Shown here in pieces: positions 1 to 8,097 of a DNA stretch of 64,000 nucleotides. Under the pieces are notes generated by a model. It had not been told where the DNA came from. It did no database searches and saw only the letters and a program-made list of their open reading frames with translations. Source of the stretch: Prochlorococcus sp. AG-409-I11. GTDB lineage: Bacteria > Cyanobacteriota > Cyanobacteriia > PCC-6307 > Cyanobiaceae. Position 1 is the first letter of the stretch, and each line of letters begins with the position of its first letter. A program made the translations under genes and the position numbers. The DNA lies in the NCBI GenBank assembly GCA_003215725.1, contig QCJX01000005.1:26323-90322 (forward strand), written 5' to 3'.

Positions 1-266
1 GAAGGATGATTTTGTTAATTCAACCAAGCTTGTTAATAAAGCTTTTTCTCCTTCCTCTTCTAATGTGTGGCCTTTCTATGTTTTTAGGATTACCAAGTTT
101 GATGCGTAACTCTCTTGTGATACAGGCGTCAACACCTACTGCTATTTCTGTACTATTATTGGCTGAATCAAGAAACCAAGATCAAGACTTGGCAACTTGC
201 CAAGTGGTATGGAGTACATTAATAGCAATAATTACAGTTCCTATTTGGTCAATTTTATTACCTTAA
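1..266 (+). CDS. AEC-family permease, C-terminal fragment
   Basis: This is the last ~86 residues of a gene cut by the left edge of the window; the frame is open to the first bases. The peptide has hydrophobic helices, and a segment reading QASTPTAISVLLLAE resembles the conserved C-terminal part of AEC (auxin efflux carrier-like) permeases. These are inner-membrane transporters of organic anions or other small solutes. The substrate cannot be told from this end. The identification rests on one motif region and general hydrophobicity. Confidence 0.6.
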   Translation, partial: RMILLIQPSLLIKLFLLPLLMCGLSMFLGLPSLMRNSLVIQASTPTAISVLLLAESRNQDQDLATCQVVWSTLIAIITVPIWSILLP

Positions 267-366
267 AAAAGGTTTTAATGAATAGCAGCATGACTTATTC
301 AGGTTGTTTAGGATTGTCTAATCTTATTGATATTGATGATATGCCCAATATCAAATACTGGTTTTG

Positions 367-1422
367 ATGAAAAGACGAATCTTTTTTAGTTTAATGCTGA
401 GAGACCTGGCCAAACCTTGGCTTGGCCCTAGTTTCTCTTTGGCATTATTGCTTTGTTTAGGAGCCTTTGGCTATCGACTTACTGAAGGTTGGGATTGGGG
501 TGATTGCCTTTGGATGGTTCTTATAACAATTAGTACGATTGGTTTTGGAGAAGTCGAACCATTGAGCGCGGCAGGAAGGGTGGTAACAGTCTTGATAATT
601 GGAGGTGGTCTTGTTGTTGTTCAATTGACGATCCAGAGATTAATTCGTCTTTTTGAGTCTGGATATTTCAGGAGAATGAGTGAGTTAAGGTTTCGTCGAA
701 TACTTAGAAGCATGCAAGATCACGTAATCCTTTGTGGATATGGTCGTATCGGTAAAGAGATTGCTGAACAGCTGCAGGCTGAGAAAATTTCAATATTGGT
801 TGTTGAATTGGATGCTGTCCGTAAAGATGCTGCGGAAGAAAAGGGCTTTAATGTTTTATTAGCAGATGCAACTCTAGATGAAACTTTGCTTCTTGCAGGT
901 ATAAAGCAATGTAGAAGCCTTGTGGTGACTTTACCTAATGATGCATCCAATCTTTATGTGGTTTTAAGTGCAAGAGGCCTAAGTCCAAAATGTCGTTTGA
1001 TTGCAAGGGCTGAAAGCGAGGAAGCGGCCAATAAGCTCAGGCTGGCTGGTGCAAGTGTTGTAGTTAGCCCTTATGTTGCAGCTGGAAGAACAATGGCAGC
1101 CACTGCTTTGAGACCAATTGCAATGGATTTTTTGGACTTATTGGCAGGTTCGCAATGTGAAATTGAAGAGTTTCTATTAACCAACGATTTAAATAAGTTT
1201 CACGAGTTTGAAAACCGTAGTTTGTCAGGGTTGGAACTCGGAAGGCAGAGTGGAGCAATGGTATTAGCTATTCGTGATGGAGCAAACTTAATAACAAATC
1301 CAAGTAGTGATGTAGAGATAGGACCTGGTCAGCTTTTGATTGCTTTAGGGAACAAAAGTCAGTTATTACGCTTAAGAGAATTACTTGGCGATGCTTTGAT
1401 GAATGTAGAGAAAATTAATTAG
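367..1422 (+). CDS. Potassium channel with TrkA-N (RCK) domain
   Basis: A two-helix K+ channel subunit with a cytoplasmic nucleotide-binding gating domain. Residues ~16-36 and ~72-90 are hydrophobic helices flanking a pore loop with the filter TIGFGE at ~57-62. A Rossmann motif GYGRIG (~124-129) opens the RCK/TrkA-N domain, and a TrkA-C-like region follows to the end at 351 residues. The filter differs from the classical TVGYGD but is a known variant type. A TTG three bases upstream is in frame, but the ATG at 367 is the simpler start. It is probably a ligand-gated K+ channel of the inner membrane, monocistronic. Confidence 0.88.
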   Translation: MKRRIFFSLMLRDLAKPWLGPSFSLALLLCLGAFGYRLTEGWDWGDCLWMVLITISTIGFGEVEPLSAAGRVVTVLIIGGGLVVVQLTIQRLIRLFESGYFRRMSELRFRRILRSMQDHVILCGYGRIGKEIAEQLQAEKISILVVELDAVRKDAAEEKGFNVLLADATLDETLLLAGIKQCRSLVVTLPNDASNLYVVLSARGLSPKCRLIARAESEEAANKLRLAGASVVVSPYVAAGRTMAATALRPIAMDFLDLLAGSQCEIEEFLLTNDLNKFHEFENRSLSGLELGRQSGAMVLAIRDGANLITNPSSDVEIGPGQLLIALGNKSQLLRLRELLGDALMNVEKIN

Positions 1423-1428
1423 AAAGTA

Positions 1429-2319
1429 TTACCTTATTGATTTAATTGACCGTCTTAATACCGAGAGATCTTCATCTTGATAACCTTTACCTATAAGTTC
1501 TTCTTCTAATTCTTTTACCTGCATTGTAATGGGCAATTTTATCCCTAACTCTTGAGCTGTTTGTAATGCAATACACAAGTCTTTATGATGCAATTTGAGT
1601 TTAAAACCTAATGGATAACTATCTTCGATCATTGCTTTTGAACGATTCTCAAGGGCCCAAGAGTTAGCGGCTCCTTTCGTCAAGGCTTCTACAACAAGAT
1701 CCATCGGTAAACTTAAACTTTGTCCTAATGAAATGGCTTCTGCTAATGCGGCATAACTTCCTGCAACTAGTATTTGATTGATTGCTTTTACTTCTTGGCC
1801 TTTACCTACTTGACCAAATGAATATATGTTCTTAGCGATGGAGTTGAGTATTATAGAAACCTTTTTCAGATCTTTTGTATTCCCACCAAGGAAAATTGTT
1901 AGAGTACCTGCCTTTGCACCTTCAGTTCCTCCAGATACTGGGGCGTCTATATAAGTTACTTTTTTTTTTGCAAGTTTCTTGGCAATTAATTTTGCTTTGC
2001 TTGGGCTAATTGTTGAGAAGTCAATCACATAAGTACCTTTAGAAAGGCTATTTTCAATTCCTTCAGGGCCAAATAAAATCATTTCAACAGCATTTTCATC
2101 ACTTACGCAAAGTAATAAAAAATCAGAACCAGTAGCAACCTCAATAGGACTAGCGCAAAGAGTAGCTCCCTTGAGACCAGATTCTAGTTCTAAAGACTTT
2201 TTTCTGGAAAAAACTTTTAAAGTGAAGCCAGCTTGAATTAAGTTTGATGCAATTGGTAAACCAATAGCACCGAGGCCAATAAAACCTATAACTTTTGAAC
2301 TTTTGGTGGAACTGCTCAT
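1429..2319 (-). CDS. NAD(P)-dependent beta-hydroxyacid dehydrogenase (HIBADH family)
   Basis: A 296-residue oxidoreductase of the 3-hydroxyisobutyrate/tartronate-semialdehyde/glyoxylate-succinic semialdehyde reductase family. The dinucleotide-binding motif GLGAIG is at residues 15-20. The family substrate loop (DAPVSGGTEGA) lies near residue 125 and the catalytic-lysine region (VKAINQIL) near 180. It is convergent with the K+ channel gene, only 6 bases apart. The exact substrate cannot be read from sequence; in cyanobacteria this family often reduces glyoxylate or succinic semialdehyde. Confidence 0.88.
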   Translation of the reverse strand: MSSSTKSSKVIGFIGLGAIGLPIASNLIQAGFTLKVFSRKKSLELESGLKGATLCASPIEVATGSDFLLLCVSDENAVEMILFGPEGIENSLSKGTYVIDFSTISPSKAKLIAKKLAKKKVTYIDAPVSGGTEGAKAGTLTIFLGGNTKDLKKVSIILNSIAKNIYSFGQVGKGQEVKAINQILVAGSYAALAEAISLGQSLSLPMDLVVEALTKGAANSWALENRSKAMIEDSYPLGFKLKLHHKDLCIALQTAQELGIKLPITMQVKELEEELIGKGYQDEDLSVLRRSIKSIR

Positions 2320-2775
2320 TTTTATTTTTCAAAGAGTTGTAGGGACAAGCTTTCTATGATTTATTGGATGAACATCAATCTAATGCAGATTACATAATTT
2401 AACTTCTTTAGTCATTAAAAATATTTTAAGGTCAAAGATTTTTGGGCAAGGATCAATTATATAATTAGTAACCCTTTGTTAGGTTTACTATATTAATCAA
2501 CGATCTTTTTTTGTTGATAATTGAGATGTCTTATAAATACTAACTTTAGTGCCAAAGTATCCAGAAATTGAATTATAAAAATGATTCACTAGGAGTAAAT
2601 GCTGGAGCTAAAACACTGAGGCATAAACACTCCAGCGTTAACACGGGTTTACATGATCTAGTCTGATTGGTTATACAAGAGATATGGTCGTGGCATAAAT
2701 CCTTTAGGATTAGTTCATGACTTTAGGCAGGCTTTCTTGTAAGAAGCTTGCCGCAAAAAACAAGGAGACAGTCAA
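2320..2775. other. 456-bp intergenic region with inverted repeats
   Basis: No convincing gene on either strand. It separates two divergently read genes, so it should hold promoters for both. Around 2598-2633 an inverted repeat (GCTGGAG ... CTCCAGC, ~22-base loop) encloses two copies of AAACACT. A second hairpin at 2726-2752 lies directly before the ribosome-binding site of the next gene. Confidence 0.5.
2726..2752 (+). promoter_or_regulatory. Leader hairpin plus strong Shine-Dalgarno before the 2776 gene
   Basis: GGCAGGCTTTCTT pairs with AAGAAGCTTGCC (one bulge, 2-base apex). It is followed after ~10 bases by AAGGAG, well placed for the ATG at 2776. A clear Shine-Dalgarno is uncommon in this window and supports the small gene. 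The structure could tune translation or RNA stability. Confidence 0.4.
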
Positions 2776-3021
2776 ATGAATAAAGAATCATCAGGAATAC
2801 AAGGAAAAATCAATTCATACCAAAAACCATTTAAATTCAATGAAAAGCAAGATTTTTATGACAGGAGACGTCAGGAAATGAAGCGAAGATTTGTAATACT
2901 ACAATCAAGGCGAAATCACTTGGAGCGTGAATTAGAGGCTATTAAAGCTTGTCTTATTTCATTGGACCAACAAATGAGTAATTATGGAGTTTATAAACAG
3001 CTGAAAATTACAAAAACTTAA
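2776..3021 (+). CDS. Small basic coiled-coil hypothetical protein
   Basis: 81 residues, not recognised. The middle (residues ~30-65) is rich in Arg, Glu and Leu with heptad-like spacing and ends in a helix around LEAIKACLISLDQQM, which suggests an alpha-helical or coiled-coil protein. It has no signal peptide or membrane segment. AAGGAG stands about 8 bases before the ATG, which supports translation. It is monocistronic, followed by the convergent nitrite cluster. Confidence 0.65.
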   Translation: MNKESSGIQGKINSYQKPFKFNEKQDFYDRRRQEMKRRFVILQSRRNHLERELEAIKACLISLDQQMSNYGVYKQLKITKT

Positions 3022-3085
3022 TTCATCTTAATATATTGACTATCTTCTTTCTATCTTATATGAATCAATATCTATCTCTAAAGTT

Positions 3086-3805
3086 TTAAGTTTTTCTATA
3101 TTGCATAGCAAGTTGTTTTTTGACGATTTCCTTACGCTCGCCTGCCTTGAGGTTTCTCTCAATTTCTCTCAAGGCTTCTACACTATGAATATTCCCTATA
3201 CATCCAAGTGCAATTAGGGCAGTTTTTGCAGTGCTTTCAGATGCTCCTAAAGCTAAATTGGCAATTTGATCAATAATTAACGAACCATCTCTTTTTTGTA
3301 AGATTCGAATGGTTTTTAATACTATAGGTTCTCGAAAATCGTTTAATAGATCTTTTGTTAGATCCAATAGAATTTCATCACTCAATTGATGAGCTTTGAA
3401 ATTTAATAATTCAAGTCCAGCCAGTAGAAAGTCTTGTGAATTTTCTTGCAAGATTTTTTGTAAAAAAGATACCGACAGATCAGCGCCCCAGCAAGACAAG
3501 GCTTTTAAAATATCTAATTTGTATATTTGATTACTATTAACTAGGCTTAATAACCATTTTTTTGCTTCACTTTGATGACTTAAACCTGCGGCAAGTATTA
3601 ATTCTGATTGAACTCCATTTTTATTAATTAATGACTTTATAATTGGCCAACCTTTCTTACCCATCCATCCAAGACGTTGTGCAATAGAGAGGCGAAGATC
3701 TGAAGGTAAGTTTAAGGAGTAAACCTGACCCAACCACAAAGGATCTTGAGAATCCTTTGTTGGCTGGGTAAGCTTTTCCCAGATCAAATTTTTATGTTCT
3801 AGCAT
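3086..3805 (-). CDS. HEAT-repeat (CpcE-like) protein, candidate NirB
   Basis: About 239 residues built of short helical HEAT/PBS-lyase-like repeats, for example the segment around ALIALGCIGNIHSVEALREI near the C-terminus. In cyanobacteria a CpcE-like protein, NirB, is encoded with nirA and is needed for full nitrite reductase activity. Position here (after nirA and focA, same strand) makes that role the best inference, though the protein is shorter than the ~350-residue NirB of freshwater strains. I chose the ATG at 3805, 10 bases after the focA stop; an in-frame TTG at 3829 would overlap focA. It could instead be a lyase-like protein of other function. Confidence 0.7.
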   Translation of the reverse strand: MLEHKNLIWEKLTQPTKDSQDPLWLGQVYSLNLPSDLRLSIAQRLGWMGKKGWPIIKSLINKNGVQSELILAAGLSHQSEAKKWLLSLVNSNQIYKLDILKALSCWGADLSVSFLQKILQENSQDFLLAGLELLNFKAHQLSDEILLDLTKDLLNDFREPIVLKTIRILQKRDGSLIIDQIANLALGASESTAKTALIALGCIGNIHSVEALREIERNLKAGERKEIVKKQLAMQYRKT

Positions 3806-3815
3806 AGTTATTTGC

Positions 3816-4727
3816 TTAACGAGCACCAAGCTCTGCGGCGAGCTCTCTTTCTAATTTTTCATCATGAAGAGTGGGCAGAACATTCGACATTTTGGTGCGA
3901 TGAGTGCTGTAGAAAAGCATTCCTATAAAAACCATTCCCCCAATAACATTTCCTATAGTAACTGGCAGAAAATTCCAGAAAATAACTTTTGTGAATGGAA
4001 CTCCTGACCCTAAGAGTGGGCCAGCTGTATGTAGAAACATATTCACAACAATATGCTCCATGCCCATTGTCTGGAATGCGGTAATTGGTAACCAGCAGGC
4101 CAAAAGTTTCCCCGGTACACTTTTACTAACTAGAGCCATTGTGACTCCTAGGCATACTAACCAATTAGCAATTACACCTCTTAGAAAAGCTAGAAAGAGT
4201 CCAGTTGTCCCTAGTGATTCATACTTGGTAAGCACATTTGCCTTGTTAATAGTAATAATCTTTGCAGCTACAACTGCCCATCCTTTGCCGCCAGCGGCAG
4301 CTGCCAAAGGTTCAACTGTACCTGCACTTGTCAAGCTAATGGAGAGCAATATTGCGACGAGTGAAGTCCCTAAGAAGTTACCTATCCAAACCCAAATCCA
4401 ATTACGGAATGTAGCTCTCCAAGAGGATTTTCCTGCCCATGTGGCCATAGGCAAAAGAGCAAAATTTCCTGTGACCAATTCCATCCCAAAAAGCACGATG
4501 CTTGCAAAACCAAAGGGAAAGATGACTGATCCCAAAAAAGGCATACCTGATTGAATGCCAACTGTTATGGCCAGACAAGTCGCTAACCCAAGGATTGCTC
4601 CTGAGTAGAAACCCCTTACAACAAGGTTTTTGATGCTTACAGTTGACTTTTTCCCTCCAGCAGCAATCATTCCGTCGACTAATTCATTGGGTAGGACATA
4701 GTCCATTTGTGAGGCGCTTGAATCCAT
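3816..4727 (-). CDS. focA: Formate/nitrite transporter (FNT family), nitrite uptake
   Basis: 303 residues with six predicted membrane helices and family signatures: a VTGNFALLPMA segment near residue 84 and GNFLGTSLVA near 115. FNT proteins are pentameric anion channels. Next to nirA the substrate is almost certainly nitrite rather than formate. The gene follows nirA and a 47-codon ORF on the same strand, with 35 bases to that ORF, and is followed 10 bases later by the HEAT-repeat gene. Together they form a compact nitrite-assimilation unit. The short hydrophilic C-terminus is normal for the family. Confidence 0.93.
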   Translation of the reverse strand: MDSSASQMDYVLPNELVDGMIAAGGKKSTVSIKNLVVRGFYSGAILGLATCLAITVGIQSGMPFLGSVIFPFGFASIVLFGMELVTGNFALLPMATWAGKSSWRATFRNWIWVWIGNFLGTSLVAILLSISLTSAGTVEPLAAAAGGKGWAVVAAKIITINKANVLTKYESLGTTGLFLAFLRGVIANWLVCLGVTMALVSKSVPGKLLACWLPITAFQTMGMEHIVVNMFLHTAGPLLGSGVPFTKVIFWNFLPVTIGNVIGGMVFIGMLFYSTHRTKMSNVLPTLHDEKLERELAAELGAR

Positions 4728-4762
4728 TTGTTTATTAGGTTGTGTTGGAGAATGAGATTGAT

Positions 4763-4906
4763 TTAGCCGCTAATACGGTTCATCAATTTTGAGAAAAAAT
4801 CTTGACTGCCATCTTGACGATTGATCTCTGGCTTGTCATTACCTAAGTCACTTAGCCAGTTGACAAGTTTAGAGAAGACATCTTTTGATTTAGGTTGCAT
4901 AGTCAT
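4763..4906 (-). CDS. 47-residue ORF between nirA and focA
   Basis: Starts MTMQPKSKDVF and reads 47 codons to TAA; hydrophilic, with two short amphipathic stretches that echo each other (VFSKLVNWLSDLG and FFSKLMNRISG). It fills the 216 bases between nirA and focA, with 37 and 35 bases on either side, as expected for an operon member. There is no good Shine-Dalgarno. I do not recognise it. The internal similarity and tight spacing argue that it is a real small protein. Confidence 0.55.
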   Translation of the reverse strand: MTMQPKSKDVFSKLVNWLSDLGNDKPEINRQDGSQDFFSKLMNRISG

Positions 4907-4943
4907 TTTGAATTTAAATAAATTGATTTGAAGTAAAAGCAGC

Positions 4944-6548
4944 TTATGAATATTTGCTGCTTTTACTTATTTGAAATATCCATCTTTTTAAAGAATTCAA
5001 TCCATTAAAGAATTTGAAGAATTTTGTTTGCTTAGGAACAGCAGAAAAGTTTTCTATTAATTCATTTTTTAAAACATCTTTTAACCTATTAATAGGAACT
5101 CCTTTATGCTTTAGTGTTCCTATTTTTGTATTTTGACCTTGCTCTCCACCAATACTTATATCAAAAGCTTCCACGATCTCGCCCTTGCTATTTTTTGCTT
5201 TTGTTCCTGTTAGACCTATGGCACCCATATAAGCTTGTCCGCAACTATTCGGACACCCAGTCCAATGTATCTTGATCTCTTCTTTTAAATCAATTTCTGA
5301 GTCAAGCTCTGATGCTATTTTAAGAGCTTGATCTTTTGTATTTGTCAGTGCAAAGCTGCAATAAGTATTACCTGTACATGAAACAGTGCCAGCAGTAATT
5401 GGATCAGGATTTAATGGAAAAAGTTTTAAGAGAGAGGATGATTGAAAACTATCTAATTTATCTTCAGAAATATTAATTATTATTATATTTTGATCTTCTG
5501 TAAGCCTTACTTCTCCACTTCCATAGCTTATAGCAAGGTTTGCTAGGTCTTGAATGTTTTCTGCAGTTAACCGGCCTACCGGAATATGGATACCAGCATA
5601 GTAAAGGCCATTTTGTTTCTGTGAATGGATACCAAAAAAGGATCTTTGTTTTTGAGAAAAAGTGGATCCGGGATCTTTTGTTAATTTACCAAATCTAGAT
5701 TCCACTTGCTCTCTAAAATTGTTTATTCCAATGTTATTTAAATAGAACCTAAATCTACCTTTATTTCGTTTTGCTCTTTCTCCAAAGTCTCTCCAAATAG
5801 AAATAATTGTATCGGTTAAATGACATATTTCATTAGGCTTAATCCATACATTAAGTGGAATTGCATAGTCGTTTAGTTGTGAAGATAGAATGCCTCCAAC
5901 CCAAACACCAAATCCAATCTCACCTTTATTTTTAACTGGATGAAAGATAAGATCGTTGTGAAGTAAGAAATTATCATAAGACCCTGCAACAGCAGTATTC
6001 CATTTTCTTGGCAGGTTGGAAAAATTAGGATTACCTTGCTCTTTTTTAGTGAGAAAATCATCTAGCTCTTTGGTATATGGTCTTGTATCTAGTATTTCTT
6101 GAGGATCTACACCTGCTAAAGGGTTGCCAGTAACATTCCTGGGATTATCAAATCCAGATTGTATTGTTCTAAGGCCAGCTTCTTTTAATCGCCTAAATAT
6201 TTCAGGAATATCATTAATAAGAATTCCACGTAATTGAAGATTTTGCCTTGTAGTTATATCGCAACTTCCATCTTCTCCATATCTTGCAACGATAGATGCG
6301 ATTACTTGTAGTTGGTATGAAGTAAGAGTTCCATTAGGAACTCTTAACCTGAGCATGAATTTCCCTGGGGATTTTGGTCGCCAGAAAACCCCATACCATT
6401 TTAAACGTAACTCTAAATCAGATTTATCTATTTGTTCCCAACCAATCTTTGCAAACTCTTCTATTTGAGGACCTACTAAGAGACCATCTTTTTCAGCTTT
6501 CTTTTCTTCGATCTTATTTAGTTTTTTACCTTCTAGGTACTTTTTCAT
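4944..6548 (-). CDS. nirA: Ferredoxin-nitrite reductase
   Basis: 534 residues, the normal length for the cyanobacterial siroheme/4Fe-4S enzyme that reduces nitrite to ammonium with six electrons from ferredoxin. The ferrodoxin-like half-domains are present, and the cofactor cysteines are at C391, C397, C432 and C436 (CTGNTYC and GCPNSC). The N-terminus lacks a targeting peptide. It is the first gene of the leftward nitrite cluster. No nitrate reductase is visible nearby, so the cell probably uses nitrite but not nitrate through this locus. Confidence 0.96.
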   Translation of the reverse strand: MKKYLEGKKLNKIEEKKAEKDGLLVGPQIEEFAKIGWEQIDKSDLELRLKWYGVFWRPKSPGKFMLRLRVPNGTLTSYQLQVIASIVARYGEDGSCDITTRQNLQLRGILINDIPEIFRRLKEAGLRTIQSGFDNPRNVTGNPLAGVDPQEILDTRPYTKELDDFLTKKEQGNPNFSNLPRKWNTAVAGSYDNFLLHNDLIFHPVKNKGEIGFGVWVGGILSSQLNDYAIPLNVWIKPNEICHLTDTIISIWRDFGERAKRNKGRFRFYLNNIGINNFREQVESRFGKLTKDPGSTFSQKQRSFFGIHSQKQNGLYYAGIHIPVGRLTAENIQDLANLAISYGSGEVRLTEDQNIIIINISEDKLDSFQSSSLLKLFPLNPDPITAGTVSCTGNTYCSFALTNTKDQALKIASELDSEIDLKEEIKIHWTGCPNSCGQAYMGAIGLTGTKAKNSKGEIVEAFDISIGGEQGQNTKIGTLKHKGVPINRLKDVLKNELIENFSAVPKQTKFFKFFNGLNSLKRWIFQISKSSKYS

Positions 6549-6666
6549 GATAGATGAATGGTATTTAGATATATGAGATCGAAGTTATTCAGAGAAGATA
6601 GTGAATAACTTCAGCATATTTAGAGGCTTCGAAATTTTCAAAGAAAACTGTTGAATTGCTTTACTG

Positions 6667-6715
6667 GTTACTATTAATACCTATAGAGGTGTCCCTACTC
6701 TGTATCCAATAGAAC
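6667..6715 (-). promoter_or_regulatory. Two near-consensus NtcA-like sites upstream of nirA
   Basis: NtcA binds GTA-N8-TAC. At 6667-6680 the + strand reads GTT-N8-TAC and at 6702-6715 GTA-N8-AAC, each one base from consensus, 119-167 bases before nirA. Nitrogen control by NtcA is expected for this gene, but one-mismatch sites also arise by chance in AT-rich DNA, and I see no clear -10 box at the usual distance. Confidence 0.3.
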
Positions 6716-6796
6716 AAAAATAGACTTTTCTTTGTTTGTAATTTTGGTCTAAATGGATACATTAAGTTTCATCGATTTGTTGTTTAGCTTTTACCA

Positions 6797-7054
6797 TTAA
6801 TATTGACGCCCTATTTCTCCGATCCACCTTGTCGATCCCTCCTTTAGCATTTCCCAAACCTTTTTCATTGCAGCAAGATCTCGCTCAAGGTTATTATTAA
6901 ATCTTTTAGATCCCCTCCCTTCTATTGAGATTCGTTTGAATCTTCCCTTTCTTCTTGAGTGCCTATACAATCTGGTATTTAAATATACCATTTTAAAGAG
7001 ACTGAAAAAACTTCTACTATTTCTCCACAAGTAGGGAACCAATATCCGTTTCAA
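6797..7054 (-). CDS. Small very basic hypothetical protein
   Basis: 85 codons from the ATG at 7054, or 64 from the internal Met (MVYLNTRLYRHSRRKGRF). It is rich in Arg and Lys in the middle and has a helical tail (NNNLERDLAAMKKVWEML). It is not recognised. The basic stretch suggests nucleic-acid or ribosome contact, but this is only a guess. It stands alone between nirA and the DUF4278-like gene on the same strand. Confidence 0.45.
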   Translation of the reverse strand: MKRILVPYLWRNSRSFFSLFKMVYLNTRLYRHSRRKGRFKRISIEGRGSKRFNNNLERDLAAMKKVWEMLKEGSTRWIGEIGRQY

Positions 7055-7171
7055 TTGATACTGAATAACCTTTTAATAATTATTTTTAGGTCTTTAGGAA
7101 TAGTTGTCTCTTTATATCAACTAACCAAAAGGCTTGTTCATTTGCTTGTGTTTCTTAAGAATTTAGTGTAG

Positions 7172-7564
7172 TTATGATTGTTGTTGAAAAGCACAATCGA
7201 TTTCAATCATACTTTTCTCATCTTCAGGGTATGAGCAATTATACATAAGATTAATTACACGTCTAGGGTCTATATTACGTGCTCCCACTTCATTCCATAA
7301 TTGATCAGTTAGTTGATCATTCCCAAGGATGAACTGTGCACGAATGATTTTACGAGCTAAGGAGAAAATAAGGTTTTGATCATGATCATTTGACTTATTA
7401 GATAAATATTTATTTCCCCTGTAGGTTAAATCCCGACTTTCCTTGGAAAGCTGGTTTTTTTTCTTTATATAAATGTTTCGTCGATAAGTTAATTTGACAA
7501 CTTTTATGGAAGCTGAATTATTGCTTTTTATATATTTTTTCCCTCGATAAAGAAGCTTAGTCAT
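7172..7564 (-). CDS. Protein with three DUF4278-like (YRGxxY) repeats
   Basis: 130 residues from the ATG at 7564; a longer in-frame start adds only 11 unlikely residues. The N-terminal half holds three tandem basic motifs: LLYRGKKYIK, LTYRRNIYIK and LTYRGNKYLS. These match the short LTYRG-x-x-Y element of cyanobacterial DUF4278 proteins. The C-terminal half is different, with a helical segment (LARKIIRAQFILGNDQLTDQLWNEV) and a Cys-containing tail. Function is unknown. No partner is visible on the same strand apart from the distant small gene downstream. Confidence 0.65.
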   Translation of the reverse strand: MTKLLYRGKKYIKSNNSASIKVVKLTYRRNIYIKKKNQLSKESRDLTYRGNKYLSNKSNDHDQNLIFSLARKIIRAQFILGNDQLTDQLWNEVGARNIDPRRVINLMYNCSYPEDEKSMIEIDCAFQQQS

Positions 7565-7944
7565 GGTTACTTTCTTGGAAGAGTGAAAACACACCACTTC
7601 ATGCAGTGAAGTAAATACTTACTTGTTACAGAAGGGGTGCTTAAGTATTTATCTTTTTCTAGCTACTCTGGCTTAAGGGTGTAGTTCACGAGGGAACAGT
7701 CTTTTATCTCTTTATTATTTTTTAGCTTCCTAAGCATTTGGTTTGTTTAATGCGATTTTTCTTTGATAGGCAAGGTTTTGCTACCTGTCAGCATTATTGC
7801 CGCTATGACTAATTCCTTTATTTGGAGATGAGGCGTTGTTTCTTGAATAATGCAATCTATAAAAAGTCGGAAAAATGAGCGTTAATGCCCATTGATCTTT
7901 GTAGCTTTTGATATAAAGATCTCTAAAACGCATATGAAAAGTTA
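7565..7944. other. 380-bp intergenic region
   Basis: No credible ORF above 40 codons. It contains a perfect 10-bp inverted repeat (TAAATACTTA at 7612-7621, TAAGTATTTA at 7642-7651) just upstream of the leftward DUF4278-like gene. This is a possible operator or RNA hairpin. The rest should carry the two divergent promoters. Confidence 0.4.
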
Positions 7945-8097
7945 ATGCTGAACTCTCAGAGACAACTTTTTTGTGAAGAAGATCAAGACGCTATCGACTC
8001 TTATTTTGATTGCATTAATGCATGTTCTTTTAATGAACAACATGTTGAGTGCGTGACTCAATGCGTACATATACACCTAAAAGGTGAGTGTATGTAA
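7945..8097 (+). CDS. 50-residue twin-CX3C cysteine-rich protein
   Basis: Starts MLNSQRQLFCEE and has Cys at 10, 23, 27, 36, 40 and 49. The core is C-INA-C and C-VTQ-C, two CX3C motifs eight residues apart, with many acidic residues. Such twin CX3C spacing is typical of helical-hairpin proteins held by disulfides or of small metal-binding proteins. The TAA stop overlaps the ATG of the next gene by one base (TAATG), so the two are likely translated together. I recognise no family. There is no signal peptide, so it is probably cytoplasmic. Confidence 0.6.
   Translation: MLNSQRQLFCEEDQDAIDSYFDCINACSFNEQHVECVTQCVHIHLKGECM

Noticed and set aside
3991..4554. 187-codon open frame opposite focA
   Set aside because: Antisense to a clear six-helix transporter; composition is a mirror of hydrophobic codons.
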